From assembly GCA_023512835.1 (NCBI GenBank), contig CM042092.1, forward strand, positions 26,795,543 to 26,859,542: 64,000 nucleotides of DNA. Direction: 5' to 3'. A program made the position numbers and the translations under genes. Below the pieces are notes generated by a model. The model was not told where the DNA came from and searched no databases. It saw only the letters and a program-made list of their open reading frames with translations. The DNA comes from Taxillus chinensis (taxonomy: Eukaryota > Streptophyta > Magnoliopsida > Santalales > Loranthaceae). This document shows positions 43,397 to 56,311 of the stretch, piece after piece; positions within the stretch are counted from its first letter, which is position 1, and each line of letters opens with the position of its first letter.

Positions 43397-46300
43397 TGTC
43401 ATCACTGGTTTTCGTCCGGGCCCTTTTGGGGTGAGCTCAAACTAAACCAATGGTGAGAAATTTTAGAGTCGCCACCAACTGTTTTTGGGGTACAGTTGGA
43501 TACCCTCTACTTTGAGTAGTTTTAAGTGTATGGTCTGCGTTATCAGAGATGGGTTCGGGAGTTGGTTACGTGTAGGGAAGGATTAACACCCCTACAGCGC
43601 CCTTTCGGTATCTAATTTAGGAGGAGGTTTGTATTTTATTTATACTGTCATGACTGGGCTAAGTTAAAAAGTTTATGATTTTTATTTGGCTAAGTTATTT
43701 ATTAAAGTAATGGTTAAAATGGATTTATCCTAAATTTCTAAAGGGAATCCTAAAGGTTTTGGATTTTTGAAGTGGATAATGAGATCCTAGGGATTGGTTT
43801 GTTTTTTGGCTTTGCTCTTGAAAATTGAAATCCTAAAAAATATTTGTTTATTTCCCCCCCCTTTTTTGGTTTGGGTTAGAACATGCATTTTGTGTTTGTT
43901 TTTCTATATTTTTTTGTTGTTTTGTTGTTTTGTTGTTTTTTTGTTTTTTTTTGTTTTTTGTTTCTGTTGGAAGACATTTGGAAAACATTTTATGAAAACA
44001 TTTTCAAAACATGTTGTTGAAGAGATTTTAAAAAAACATTTTATTAAAAAAACGTTTTGTTTTTTTTGTTTGTTTTTCTGTTTTGTTTTGTTTTGTTTTG
44101 TTTTGTTTGTTTGTTTGTTTGTTTTGTTTTCTTTTTTTTTTTTGAAAACATTTTGAAAATTATTTATTAAAAACGTTTTGAAAAACATGTTTGTTTTTTT
44201 TTGTGTTTTTTTTTGAAATTGAAAATACATATATCAAAATAGATGTGGAGTGTGTGAGTGTGACATCCACAAAAATAAAATCACTCTTTTTTTTCTTTTC
44301 TTTTTGTTGCTTTTCATCTTCTCCTTTTGCTCTCTCCTTTTTTTTCTTTTCTTTCTTTCTTCTCTTCTTTTTTTCTTTTCTTTTTACTATACTTTACATA
44401 TTACAACATACACATAGGAAGAAATATAGGAAAACACAATGAAAAAGGCTGAAAAGGGATTACACCAAATATAGATAAGCTCAAAACGAAAACTAGAAAA
44501 TGCTAAAAAAATAATTACATTAAATATAGATACAAATAAGCTGAAAAAGTAGTGAAAAGATAAGGGCTTAACCGACTTTGAAGCTTTGCAACGCCAATCT
44601 TCTGCTTGAGCTCCCGCCGGTGCTGATAATCACTTGCTTAGAACCAATAAGATCTGACAGCGGGGTTTGTGAGGGGGATTTCTTGGTATTTGAAAAGTGG
44701 AGTGATGTATTTTCTGGGTTTGAGTTTTTTGATGACTGGAAATAAGGAGGGTAGGCGTGAGAAATAGGGGATTGGAAAGGGATTGGTGTCTGTTATGTTT
44801 TTTTGCTTGCTGAACATGCAAAAAAAAGTGCTGAAGTTGGGGCTGTTTTTTTTTTTTTTTTTTGTGTTTTTCCTTGCTAAAAAAAAGAGCTGGCGTGAGA
44901 GGAGGGAAAGAGGATGAAGGGGTGATGTTGATTGCAGAAAACTGGGCGTTTAATCTGAGAAGATGAGGCTGGGGCGTTTCTCTCCTTTCTTTCTTCTTCA
45001 ATGATCTCTTTCTTCTTTTTTCTCAATGATCTCTCTCTCTTTTTTCTTTCTTTCTTTTTCTGCACTGGAATGATGGAGGGTTCCCTCTTCCTCTTTTTTC
45101 TTTTTTAACGAATTGTCGCCCTCTGTCTGTACTAGGATGAAGGAGGGACGTGAATGGTAGCAGGGTTTCAATGATAAGGGGGCTCTCTGTTTTTTCTTTC
45201 TTTCTTTTTTTGCACTGGAATGATGGAGGGTTCCCTCTTCCTCTTTTTTTTTGATGGCTCTCTTCAACGAAAACCCAACCCCTTTTTTTTTCGATGGAAC
45301 TGCAGACTGCATCTTAAAGGGCTGCCGAAATTTTTTGGCTGGATTGTCATTAATTTCTGCATTTAATGCTCCATTATGAAGGCAGCATTTTTAATTGTAG
45401 GTTTTGTATTTTGTCTAGTGGACAGCTTGTGCGGAAAACAGGGGAGCTCGTGATTGCCTTTTTGAATTTGTATTTTAGCAGCACATGTGACTGACAGGTT
45501 GGTGAGAAATGATTCCTTGTCTGATGGCCAGCGCAGAAAACAAGCCCCGTGAACGACCAGCGAGAGGAAAAAAGGAAACCCGTGAGAAAAAGCCGGCGCG
45601 AAAAGCTAGCGAGAAAAAATCAGTGAAGGCAAAAAAAAGGGTTGGAGGTTCGAAGTGTCGGTAGGTCGGAGCGTCGGCGGGTCGAAGTGTCGGCAGCAAG
45701 GCTTTGAGGGTCGAAGGGTCGGAGGTGGAAGGCGTACAGGTGCCGTGGGTCGAAGGCGTCGTAAGTCGGCGTCGTAAGTCGCGGGTCGAAGTGTCGGCAG
45801 CGAGGCTTCGAGGAACAGCGGTCAAAGGGCCAAATGGTCGGAGTGTCGGCAGCGGGGCTTCGAGGGTTGAAGGGTCAGAGGTGGAAGGCGTACGGGTGCC
45901 GCGGGTCGAAGGCGTCGTAACGAGGCTTCGAGGGTCGCGGGCGTCGAAGTGTCGGCAGCGAGGCTTCAAGGGTCGAAGGGTCGAAGGTCAGAAATCAGCA
46001 GGTTAATGGGGCTTCGAGGCTTCAAGGCTTCGGGGCTTCGAGCTTTGGGACTTCGTGGCTTCGAGCTTCGGGGCTTCGAGGCTTCGAGCTTCGAGGCTTC
46101 GATCTTCGGGACTTCGGGGCTTCGAGCTTCGGGCATCGAGGCTTCGAGGTTCGGGACTTCGGGGCTTCGAGCTTCGGGGCTTCGAGGCTTCGAGCTTCGG
46201 GGTCAATGTGTCGAAGTGTCGGCAGGTCAACGGTCAACGGTCAACCCCCCTTTTTTTTTGTAATTACCTTTTTACCCCCACCAAAAATGCAAAAATGGAT

Positions 46301-46741
46301 AACCTTCCAGGAATTGTTTGGGGAGATCCGTATTCGCCTACATAGGTATTTTGAAGAGTTTCGCATGATCACTTTTGCGCGCAGTTTGACCAGGGGCATT
46401 GACCGTCTTTTGGCAAGTTTGACTTTTTCAAACGAAAGTTGTTTTGGCCATAACTTCTCCATTTTAAGTCCGATTTGAGCTCGGTTAAGTGCGTTGGTCT
46501 CCAATTTTCATCCTCCATCACCTGGTGTTGGTCTTGGGGTGCTTCAAGGACTTGTAGCAAAAGTCATTAATTTTAAACTCCCCCATCCGTGTCAATTGTA
46601 TCTATCTCCTGCAGATTGGGGTAGACCATTCCTTGGAAGTATGGGGTCATTGTGGACCTGTTCAATAAGGTATATGACATGGGCAGAAAGGTATATCAAA
46701 TGGGGTTAGTATGTCCAACCCGGACAAAATAGGGTCCTACA
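43397..46741 (-). repeat. 3' LTR of the Ogre-type element
   Basis: On the minus strand it starts TGTAGGACCCTATTTTGTCC and ends CCAGTGATGACA. It contains T-rich TTTTG runs at 43880-44210, CT-rich runs near 44280-45250 and the TTCGAGG-type array at 45640-46240. A near copy is 58368-61738. Confidence 0.92.
45640..46240. repeat. TTCGAGG/GTCGGCAG minisatellite in the Ogre 3' LTR
   Basis: The left half repeats GTCGAAGTGTCGGCAGCGAG and GGTCGAAGG words. The right half repeats short units such as GGCTTCGAGCTTCGGG. Open frames in all directions (for example 45949-46263 and 46055-46345) come from the repeat. The corresponding part of the other LTR is 60610-61225. Confidence 0.9.
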
Positions 46742-48919
46742 GCTGCCCCTCTTTGTGCACTGTTTGTATACAAACAGCGTACAAAGATAAAAGGGAGTCA
46801 TTTTGGACGGGTTGGAGCACTTACCTGACTTACCTAGAGGAAGAAGTGCGACGGTTGGGTTTGTCCCCGAGAGGGAAAAGGGGCTTCACAGGCCGGTGTG
46901 CTTGGATAATACCTTGATGAGGCATCTAAGGCCGCTTGATACCGGAGATTGAAAGCCTACAACAATGACAGGCTTGAACTGAAAAAGAGAAAAGGCCCAC
47001 AACAATGATGGTCTTGAATTGAAAGGCCCACAGCAACGATAGGCTCGAATTGAAAAATGGAAAAAGGCCCACAACAATGATGGTTTGAATTAAAAACTTG
47101 AATTGAAACCAAAACAACGATGGACTTGAATTGAAAAATGGAAAAAGGCCCACAACAATGATGGACTTGAAATTGAAACGAAAGGCCCACAAAGAACGAT
47201 AGGCTCGAATTAAAAATGGAAAAAGGGCCACAACAACGATGGGCTTGAATTGAAAACGGATAGCCCACAAAGAATGATGGGCTTGACCCGAAAATGGATA
47301 GCCCACAAAGAACGATAGGCTTAAAGTGAAAACGGGAAAGCCCACAGAACGATAGGCTTAAAGTGAAAATGGAAAAGCCCACAGCAACAATAGGCTTAAA
47401 CAGAAAAATGAAAGGCCCACTGCAACGATAGGCTTGAATTGAAAATGGAAAGGCCCACAACAACGATAGGCTTAAAGTGAAAACGGGAAAATGAAAGGCC
47501 CACTGCAACGATAGGCTCGAATCGAAAATGGAAAGCCCACAACAATGATAGGCTTAAATTGCAAATGGATAGCCCACAGCAACGATAGGCTTGAATTGAA
47601 AATGGAAAGCCCACAACAACGATAGGCTTGAATTGAAAACAGATAGCCCACAGCAACGATAGGCTTCAATTGAAAAATGGCAGCCCACAGCAACGATAGG
47701 CTTGAATTGGGAAGACTTGTTGGAGACATCAAATGGTATTTGGGGAAATGCTTTAAGGAATTGGTGAGTTTGGGAAGTAACCCAATTTAAGCTCCCTCTA
47801 CGAGTTCACTCAAGGAGATCGCTCTACGAGGTGACCCAAAATGGGAAAAGGTTGTTGAGTGCCAAAAGGATGCGTTTAGACTTTGGGGCAATTGCAAGGA
47901 AAGAGTTGTACAGTTGAACGAAGAAAGCTAGGATAGCTTGAAGAGAAGTTTGCTGAATATGAGCTCCTAGGATCTCCAGAGGCAGCAACATTCCTGCAAT
48001 TACAGAGTATGTTGAATGTATGCCAATGATGCATGGAATGCAATGTGCTGTATGCGGGGATGCATAAACGTCAACTTGTGGTGAAATACGATGCAATGTG
48101 ATACCGTGCGATGTATGCATTGAATGCCACGTGATGTATCACTGAGGGTTTGGCCGTTGTTGGAGAGGTTGGCTAACATTCAACTTGTTAGGGAACAACG
48201 TTCTCTTTGGATGGAAAGTCCGTCCTGTCTTTGCTGGGGAACTCCCTGTTGTGCACGAAGGGTCTATTAAAATTTGCTTCGCCATATTGAGGAGATTGAT
48301 TTGACGGCTTCTCTGGGGATAGTGATATCCCGTGGAGATATGAGTACTCCGAATTGGGGGCTTTAAGTTGTTTGGGGATTTTGAGCTTGGCCCTACTCAT
48401 AAGGCAATGCTAGAAGAGCTTACTGGGGATTTAAGATGTTCTACTCAAATGTGAAATGAAAACGATGTAACATGATTAAAGAGATAAAAAGATTTTTGCT
48501 GGTTTAATTCCACAAAACATATTTATGTCATAAAAAGTGTCCTATTGTCATAATCTGATAAATAGAATCGCAAGTCTTTAAAAGCATAATGTACAAATTT
48601 GATTCGAGTGTGCCGCAGGTTTGACCAAGTCTTCCACTGTTTGCGATCAGTTGTTTTTGGATGATGTTGTCTCTACTGCTTGCAACGGACCCTATTTGTT
48701 GTGGTCCTGATCCTTTCAGATTTTGACTGATTTCACCCTTCAAGATTTATTGTTGGCTTTGTATTTTACCCTTGGTGCCCTTTCGGGTTTTCACCAAGTC
48801 CGCCTTTGTTTTCTTTTTTGTCTTTTGTTGGAGCTTTGTATTTTACCCTTGGTGCCCTTTTGGGTTTTCACCAAGTCCGCTCATTACAGGAATGAGAATC
48901 TTGTTGGGAGACATGAGAG
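46742..48919 (-). other. 3' UTR of the Ogre-type element with polypurine tract
   Basis: There is no gene between the integrase stop and the LTR. AAAGAGGGGCAGC (minus, 46742-46754) is the polypurine tract. A 38-bp minisatellite fills 46930-47710. At 48756-48803 and 48833-48880 a 48-bp block (GCTTTGTATTTTACCCTTGG start, CACCAAGTCCGC end) is present twice. The rest shows no structure. Confidence 0.8.
46930..47710. repeat. 38-bp minisatellite in the Ogre 3' UTR
   Basis: About 19-20 units of roughly 36-40 bp contain GCCCACAGCAACGATAGGCT and TGAATTGAAAATGG. Units nearer the LTR are more diverged. Long minus-strand frames in it (46957-47508 and others) are translations of the repeat. Confidence 0.92.
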
Positions 48920-50203
48920 TTAAGCATAAAACTTTTTGACGGCGTCACTATTCACCGGATTAGGAAGCTCATCTCCGTCCATTTTGGCAAGGATCAATGC
49001 GCCTCCTGAGAATGCTTTTTTCACAACATATGGGCCTTCATAATTGGGAGTCCACTTTCCTCGATGGTCATGCTGGATTGGCATGATCTTCTTGAGAACA
49101 AGATCACCCTCTTGAAAGCTTCTAGGCTTCGCCTTTTTATTGTAATTGTTCATCATTCTCTGTTGATACAGCTGTCCTCTCCGTAAACCGTCGCCAGGCG
49201 CTTGCCCTCAATTAAATTCAACTGCTCATAACGACTTTGGGCCCATTCTGCTTCTTCGAGCTGAGTATCCTTAAGTACTCGGAGGGAAGGTATCTCCACT
49301 TCGACCGGTAGAACTGCTTCCATGCCATAGACCAAAGAAAATGGAGTTGCCCCAGTCGATGTACGCACTGAGGTACGATAAGCATGCAAAGCGTAAGGTA
49401 GCTTCTCGTGCCAATCTTTGTACATTTCAGTCATCTTTCTGATAATGTTCTTGATGTTCTTGTTGGCTGCCTCGACTGCTCCATTCATCTTTGGGCGATA
49501 GGGGGTCGAGTTGCGGTGTTGAATTTTGTATGTTTCGCACAACCTCCCTATCATCCCAGTTGTTCAAATTGGCAGCATTGTCCGTTATGATCCGCTCGGG
49601 AAGACCATATCGGCATATGATGTTGTTCCGTATAAATCAAAGTACCACAGCTTGTGTGACATTAGCATATGATGCTGCTTCTACCCACTTGGTGAAGTAA
49701 TCAATGGCTACCAAAATGAAACGATGACCATTAGACGCTTTTGGAGATATTGGTCCGATAACGTCAATGCCCCAAAGTGAGAATGGCCACGGGGAGACCA
49801 TCACGTGTAGTTTGGACGGCGGTACTTGAATCTTGTCGCCATAAATTTGACACTTGAGGCATTTGCGCACATATTCAATGCAATCTTTTTCCATGGTAAC
49901 CCAATAGTAGCCCATTCGCATGATTTGTCTTGTTAATGCATGTCCGTTTGCATGTGAACCGCATTCCCCTTCGTGCACTTCTTTCATTATTTGTATTGAC
50001 TCTTCTTTTGCCACACACCGCAATAGCACCATGTCGTGGTTTCTCTTATACAGAATTGAGCCATCAATATAATAGTTGGATGCTGACCTTCGGATATTTC
50101 TCTTATCAGATTCAGTGGCCTCTGCTGGGTACTCTTGCTTAAGCAAATACTGTCTGATGTCATTGTACCAAGGCTTTTCCTCTATATTTCCTTCAATGGC
50201 CAT
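48920..50203 (-). pseudogene. Integrase of the Ogre-type element
   Basis: Frame 50203-49637 begins with a linker (GSILYKRNHDMVLLRCV) and has the zinc site HEGECGSHANGHAL ... CLKCQ, then the core start WGIDVIGPI with the first Asp and FTKWVEAASY. Frame 49554-49153 continues with STPYRPKMNGAVEAANKNI (catalytic Glu), YRTSVRTSTGATPFSLVYG and the C-terminal start. Frame 49156-48920 ends with FQEGDLVLKK and GPYVVKKAFSGGALILA. A frame break near 49637-49560 hides the second Asp region. No chromodomain is present, as expected for Tat. Confidence 0.88.
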
Positions 50204-50280
50204 ACAATGTGCAGGAGTATCTTGTATGCGGATATCAAAAGACTACACTTCCAACTTTGTGTCCAGCCGAAGGAGGGAGG

Positions 50281-51087
50281 CTAGAGTTGCCAGTGCATCA
50301 GGAAGCTGATTACATTCTCTGGCATATGCTCAAATGTGATGTCATCGAACTGCTCAGCTAACTCCGTAACATATTTCCGATATGGGATTAATTTGTGGTT
50401 TCGAGTCTCCCATTCACCCCTTACTTGAAAAATGATGAGTGCTGAATCGCCGAACACTCGTAATTTTTTGATTCCTTTGTGAATGGCTTCTTGAAGTCCC
50501 ATCACACAAGCCTCATACTCTACCACATTGTTTGTACAAGGGAAGGTTAGCTTTGCCGCCATGGGGAAATGTTCGTCTTTTTGGGATATCAGGATGGCCC
50601 CAACACCGTGACCTAAGAGACTAGAGGCTCCATCGAACCACATCGTCCATATGTCTGATACTTCGGCCGAAATGATGTTAATGTGCTCATCTGGGAAGCC
50701 AATAGTCATGGGCTCAAAGTCTTCCAGCGCTCTATCTGCCAGATAGTCGGCTATCGCACTTCCTTTTATGGCTTTTTGAGGTACGTAGATGATATCGTAC
50801 TCCGATAGGATCAACTGCCATTTGGCGATTCTTCCAGAAATGGATGGTTTTTCCAAGAGATATTTGAGTGGATCATGCCTTGAAATCAGCCATGTAGTAT
50901 GATAAAGAGTGTATTGCCTCAATCTTCTCGTTATCCAGACAAGAGACAGACACGTCTTCTCCAAGGGCGTGTAGTTTTCTTCATTGATGGTGAACTTCTT
51001 GCCGAGGTAATAAATGGCCTGCTCCTTCTTGCCTGTAGAATCATGTTGCCCCAAGACACAACCCATCGCCGACTCCTGAACAGTCAA
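50281..51087 (-). pseudogene. RNase H and archaeal-type RNase H of the Ogre-type element
   Basis: The first half is the usual gypsy RNase H and tether (YYLGKKFTINEENYTPLEKT, RHDPLKYLLEKP, IKGSAIADYLADRA); its first catalytic Asp lies upstream of this frame. The second half is an additional RNase H with Asp152 in MWFDGASS, Glu190 in NNVVEYEA and Asp214 in VFGDSALI (numbered from the first Met). A doubled RNase H is a mark of Tat/Ogre elements. The two are in one open frame of 268 codons. Confidence 0.9.
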
Positions 51088-51242
51088 GTATAAGATCGGA
51101 GGTCTATCCCAGATCTGGTGGGATCAAAATGGGTGGATTAGACAGATATTGTTTGATCTTGTCAAAAGCTTCTTGACATTTGTCATTCCAAATTTTGGGT
51201 TGTTCTTTCGTAAAGTCTTGAAAATGGGTTCACATGTGGTCA

Positions 51243-52496
51243 TCAGTGGGAAATAAATCGGGCAATATAATTCGGTCGCCCTAGGAATCCTCTAACCTCC
51301 TTGATGGTCCGTGGTGGCGGCATCTCTTGGATAGCTCGAACTTTATCTGGATCGATTTCCACTCCTTTTTGGCTCACAATGAAACCCAATAGTTTTCCCG
51401 ACATGGCTCCGAAAGTGCACTTTTCGGGGTTCAATTTCGATTGATATTTCCGTAGCTTGTTGAAGAGCTTGCGGAGTACTTCGATATGATCTTCGGTGCT
51501 TCGAGATTTGGCTATCATGTCGTCCACATATACCTCAACTTCTTTGTGCATCATGTCGTGGAATAGGGTCACCATGGCTCGCGATAGGTTGCCCCCGCAT
51601 TCCTCAGGCCAAAAGGCATCACGTTATAGCAAAAGGTGCCCCAAAGTGTCGTGAATGTGGTCCTCTCTTTGTGTTCGGGGGCCATACGAATTTGATTATA
51701 GCCCGGGAAACCATCCATGAAGGAGAATAGGGCATGTTTTGTTGTATTATCCACTAAGGTATCAATATGAGGAAGCGGGAAGTTGTCTTTCGGACTGGCC
51801 CAATTCGGATCTTTATAGTCGACACACATGCGTACTTTGCCTCCTTTCTTTGGTACTGGTACAACATTAGCGACCCATTCCGGATAGTGGGAGACACTTA
51901 GGAAACCCGCATCCCATTGCTTTTTGACTTCTTCTTTAATCTTTAGTATCATCTCTTGGCCTCATTCTTCGCAATTTTCGCTGAATCGGCTTGCACTCGG
52001 CTTCACGAGTATGTGATGTTGCACTATATCTGTGTCTAACCCGGGCATATCTTGGTATGACCATGCAAAAATGTCGATGTAGCTTCTTAACGGCTCGATT
52101 AACTTCCTCCCCGATGTCGGTAGCTATCAAAGACCCCACCCTCAATTCTTTTGGTTCGGCTGTCGTCCCCAAATTCACTGTTTCTACTGGGTCTTCACTT
52201 GGAATGGATAAACGGTCTTCCCTTTTCAATAGGCGTATAATCTCCCCTGGTAGCTCAGGTGTCTCTTCTATCTCATTCTCATCAACTTCAAACACGGGCT
52301 GCTCCCAGTTTGGACTTTGGTCAAACCTTTGGCATCTCGTTTCGCTTTCGCATACTATGTTTTCATTGACATTGTGATACCTGTTTATAAGAGAATGACA
52401 AGTTGGTAACCAAATACGATATGCATATGTGATGAATGGAATGCACCATGAAAGATTTGAAAAACACATTTTATTGGAAAGTTTAAGGAAAAACAA
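51243..52496 (-). pseudogene. Reverse transcriptase of the Ogre-type element
   Basis: Frame 51952-51569 carries KEEVKKQWDAGFLSVSHYPE, VPKKGGKVRMCVDYKDPN, DNFPLPHIDTLVDNT, FSFMDGFPGYNQI and NVMPFGLRNAGATY. A frame change at about 51570 leads to 51575-51243 with VEVYVDDMIAKS (YVDD at about 51530-51519), LNPEKCTFGA and LLGFIVSQKGVEIDPDKV. Frame 52496-51936 is the acidic linker before the domain (SIPSEDPVETVNLG, ELRVGSLI). Every catalytic motif is present, so decay is slight. Confidence 0.9.
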
Positions 52497-53052
52497 ATGT
52501 TCACAGTTTCAAAGTACATAGAATACATTAAACCCCAGCGACCCGTAAGCATTACATTATGGGGAGGTCCAGGCTGGTCCAATTGTTCAATGGCTGGTTG
52601 GGATCCTCTCGCACTAAATGAACCATCTCGCTTGGTGCATGCTCATTTGTGTCTAATACGGCTACAGTCCCCGTCTTGGGCTCAGGTTGGCTCTTATGGA
52701 TAAACCCTCCACTCCGGAATGTAACATTCAAAGGGGGAAAGCTTCTCCTTTCTTCTTAGCTGGCCTTTTCTGCAATCTTGCCATTCGACTTCTCTCTTCT
52801 TGATAGCTTCCCTCGTCGTCGGCTTTTGTAGGGACGTAGCCTAGCCCAAATTTTTTGGTATTTTCTCGGATGGTCGGGGGTTTCGAATCCCTTGAGCCGT
52901 CATAGGCCTAATCCTTGCCCCGGTTTGTACCCCTGTTTGATCATAGTGGCCGCAACCATTTTTGCCGCCTTCGAGAGAAGATGGTCGGGGGCGAGCGACA
53001 TTTACCATCTCAAAAGCCCGATAGGAGCATTCCTGGCACATCTTCGTTGGTT

Positions 53053-53831
53053 TCAATATAAGGAACCGATGCCGGTTTGGTGACGAGGAAACTTGTCTCT
53101 CCAGGAGATGCGGATGAGCTGGTTCCCCATTACAAACTTCATCTTCTGGTGGAGACTTGATGGCACCGCTCCTGCCATGTGGATCCAAGGTCTTCCCAAC
53201 AAACAACTGTAATATGGCGTGATGTCCATCACCTGAAATTCCACCGTAAAAGTAGTTGGCCCAATCATGAGTGGAATATCCAGAGTTCCCACCACATCAC
53301 GCTTTCCTCCATCGAATGCCCGTACCTTCATCGTACAGGGACGCATATAGGACGCATCAATTGGAAGTTGCTGCAGTATATGCAAGGGCATAATGTTCAA
53401 AGCCGAGCCGTTGTCAATGAGTACGCGGGCTATGGTGTGTCCTTGCATTTGACCGTGATGTGCAAAGCTTTTATATGTCCTTTCCCTTCCTGGGGTAGCT
53501 CGTCATCTCCAAAGCTAATGACGTTGTTCATGATGAGGTTACTGGCGATTTCGTCAACATTTGCCACTGAGACGGTCGGTGGAACATAGGCTTGGCTCAG
53601 AACTTTCAACAGTGCTTCCTGGTGAGGTTGGGAATCCATCATTAATGAGAGCAAGGAGATGCGGGCCGGTTGTCGGCTTAGCTGATCCACAATATTATAC
53701 TCGCTCTGTTTCATGAATTTCAGAAATTCTGTGGTCTCTTCTTCAGTGATTGGTGTTCCTCTCTTTGTTGCCTCCGGTGTTGACTCAGTGTCTTGTTCTA
53801 CGCCTTTTTCCTTCCTTGCTTTGTCGCCCAT
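53053..53831 (-). pseudogene. Protease region of the Ogre-type element
   Basis: Frame 53831-53430 is the segment between gag and protease (TEFLKFMKQSEYNIVDQL, QPARISLLSLMM, ALHITVKCK). Frame 53448-53053 has the active site VLIDNGSALNIMP, where D-N-G-S replaces D-T/S-G as is usual in this lineage, followed by the LLGRPWIHMAGAVPSSLHQK flap and end. The two pieces are offset by one base at about 53440. The following spacer to reverse transcriptase (53206-52497) is open only in patches. Confidence 0.87.
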
Positions 53832-56028
53832 ATCTGGGGCATATGCCCGACCGCTCCTGGTTTTCTTTTCGGGTGCGGTGGCTCCTGTACTACTTCACAA
53901 CTGTAGTTCCATGGGACTGCCTTATCAGTCTTATAAGGGAAAGGAGCAGGAACACCTATGGTGAGAGGTGCAATTCCCTGCGGTAGTTGTGGGCCTCCGG
54001 TTCTCCCCCTCTTGTCTGGCACGAGACTTGAGGCATGGATAATGAGAGGCTTGATTCCATGTGGCAGTAACGGGATCTCTGCAGCCTTAACGTTTAAGAC
54101 AAGGGGAGTAGGCACCCATGGCGATTTGAGGGAATCATCTCCTTGGATCATGTGGCTTTGGTTGTCCATTCCCCCTCTAGAGAATTCAATCATCCTTTGG
54201 TCCATGAGCTTTTGCACCACCTTGGAAAACTCAGTACATTCTGCGATGTCATGTCCCCATGACATTTTGTGATAAAGGCATTTTTTCTCCAACTTTGTCC
54301 CCTTCTCTGTCTTTAATGTGTCGGGAGCAAGTATATATCCATATTCCTGCAGCAGGGTAAACAAATAGCTTTTCTCCATTTGTATTTGTGAAACTTTCTC
54401 TAGCCATCCTTCTGTTGTGATACTGGCCACGTCATGGGAATGTTCTGGAAGCGGATTACTGTTCACATTTGGTGTCCCCGCCAGTGCGGAAAAATCTAGC
54501 TACTTTGCATCCTTTAATGCCTGAACCTTCCTTTTGAAGGTGATACAGTTTTCGATATCATGTCCAGCTCCACCTGCATGATATTCACACCTGGCATCTG
54601 GCTTATACCAAGCCGGGGGAGGAGTCTTTATTTCTCCCAAGGGTATCGGGTTACCATCCTTACCTCTAAGAGCTTGGGGTATAATTCTGCATAAGTCATT
54701 GGAATTGGATCAAACTCTTGTCGTGGTCGACGAGAAGCCTGATTCGCTCCTGCTTGCTGGGTCGGGGCCCTCAGTTGCCCCTGTCCTTGGAATGAGGGTC
54801 CTGGTCCTTCCTGACTTGCTGGCCTTGGTTGCTCTACGTAAGGTGCTCTTGGTTGAAATGGATTAGGTGTCATGGGATATGGAAATGGAACCCCTCCCTG
54901 TGGCAAGTATGGCATGAATGGGGGGAGGTGGTGCAGGTGCAGCATAGGCGGCCACAGGTGACCCCTATAGCACCCTGGTGCTTGGTAGAATGTTGGTTGT
55001 ATCGGCGGGTGCGATGGGTATACCAGGTTGGTTTCATTTTCTTTCCTTTTTGCTGGTGGTTGAAACCATTTTGATGCCTCAGTTGCATCTCCCTTCATCT
55101 TTCCTCCTTTAATTCCACTTTCTACACGTTCACCGGATGCGACCAAGTCTGCAAAGCTGTTGGAGATGTTACCGATCAACTTCTCATAGTAGACACCTTT
55201 TAGTGTGTTGATAAAAAGAGTAGTGAGTTCTCTTTCGGTAAGGGGAGGTTGGACCTCCACAGCTGCCTCTCTCCATCTTCGTGCATAATCTTTGAAATTC
55301 TCTTTAGATCCCTTCTCCATAGACTGCAGGGTTAGTCGATCCCAGTGCCGGCTCGGTGACATGTTTGTCTTGTGCCAAGAAGGAAGTAGCTAATTCCTTC
55401 CATGTCTTAATGCGGTTTCCATTCGGTTGAAAATACCAGCGAAGGGATGCCCCAGATTAGGCTTTCCTGGAAACAATGCATGAGGAGCTTGTCTTCACCA
55501 AGGATAAGCGGCCATCTTTTGACAATACATGGCCAGATGTGTCTTCGGACATCGTGTCCCGTTGAATTTTTCAAAATCTGGCATTTTGAATTTTGGCGGT
55601 AGCACCACTCCAGGGACTAAGCATAAGTCTTGTGGGCTGGTCATACCATAGCTGTCAATGCCTTCTACGGCCTTCAATCTTTCCTTGAGTCGGCGTAGAG
55701 CGAGCGACTCAATATTTTCCTGAGGAGCTGGGGAACCCACCGCTTCCATTACATTTCCTGGTACGGGCATAGTGAAATGAGTTTGATTTGGGGTAGGAGG
55801 TTGTGCCATAGCAGGATGGTATGTGGGTGCCTGGCTTGGAGCCAGGTTGGGTGACTGAACAGCCTCCTGTCCCTGCTCTTGATGGTGATTGGTAGTTCCC
55901 CCGGTTGGAATTCTTCCTCTTTCTTCAGTCAATTTTGTGAGTATTTCCATTATTGCAGACATTTGCCCCTGTAGGGTTTGTTGTGACTGTTCCAACCCCA
56001 TGAGTATGTTCTCTGTTTCTTCTGCCAT
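53798..56028 (-). pseudogene. Gag of the Ogre-type element
   Basis: ATG at 56028 starts MAEETENILMGLEQSQQTL, a coiled-coil region, then a Pro/Gln-rich stretch and the capsid start (LPPKFKMPDFEKFNGTRCP). A stop at 55495 and a frame change break the capsid before SMEKGSKENFKDYARRWREA and INTLKGVYYEKLIG in frame 55362-54628. A first zinc knuckle, CEYHAGGAGHDIENC, lies at about 54590-54545 in another frame, and a second, CLYHKMSWGHDIAEC, in frame 54466-53798. The Pro-rich segments with PQGIAPLTIG and PHGIKPLIIH are typical repeats of this gag. Confidence 0.87.
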
Positions 56029-56311
56029 TGGCTGCGGTTGAGGTATTTGATTGCGTCGGGATCTGAGATTGTAAGAGTGCGCAATCCTGGAGGGAGGCTA
56101 CTACCCACCTGGGTATTAGGGAACTTTTATTTGATTTTTCATTTGATATGCATGTATGCATGAATGTCTATGCAGAGGATTAAAGAAACAAACAACTTTA
56201 TTGCAAACAAAACACACAATATAAACACTCAATGCAAACGTACAATGCTGAAATGCCATGTAAAATGGAAGCTATCACTACGTGATCTTAAGGCATTCTT
56301 CCAGTCATCTC

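Noticed and set aside
43794..44442. Long Phe/Cys-rich and Lys/Asn-rich frames, with a counterpart at 58865-59415
   Set aside because: They come from T-rich simple sequence in the Ogre LTRs and occur on both strands.
46930..47710. Regularly spaced repeats resembling a CRISPR array
   Set aside because: The units are contiguous tandem repeats without unique spacers, in plant nuclear DNA inside a retrotransposon.
46926..47732. Long minus-strand frames with a repeated FSIQAYRCC-like phrase that look like a repeat protein
   Set aside because: They are translations of the 38-bp minisatellite in the 3' UTR, open in more than one frame.
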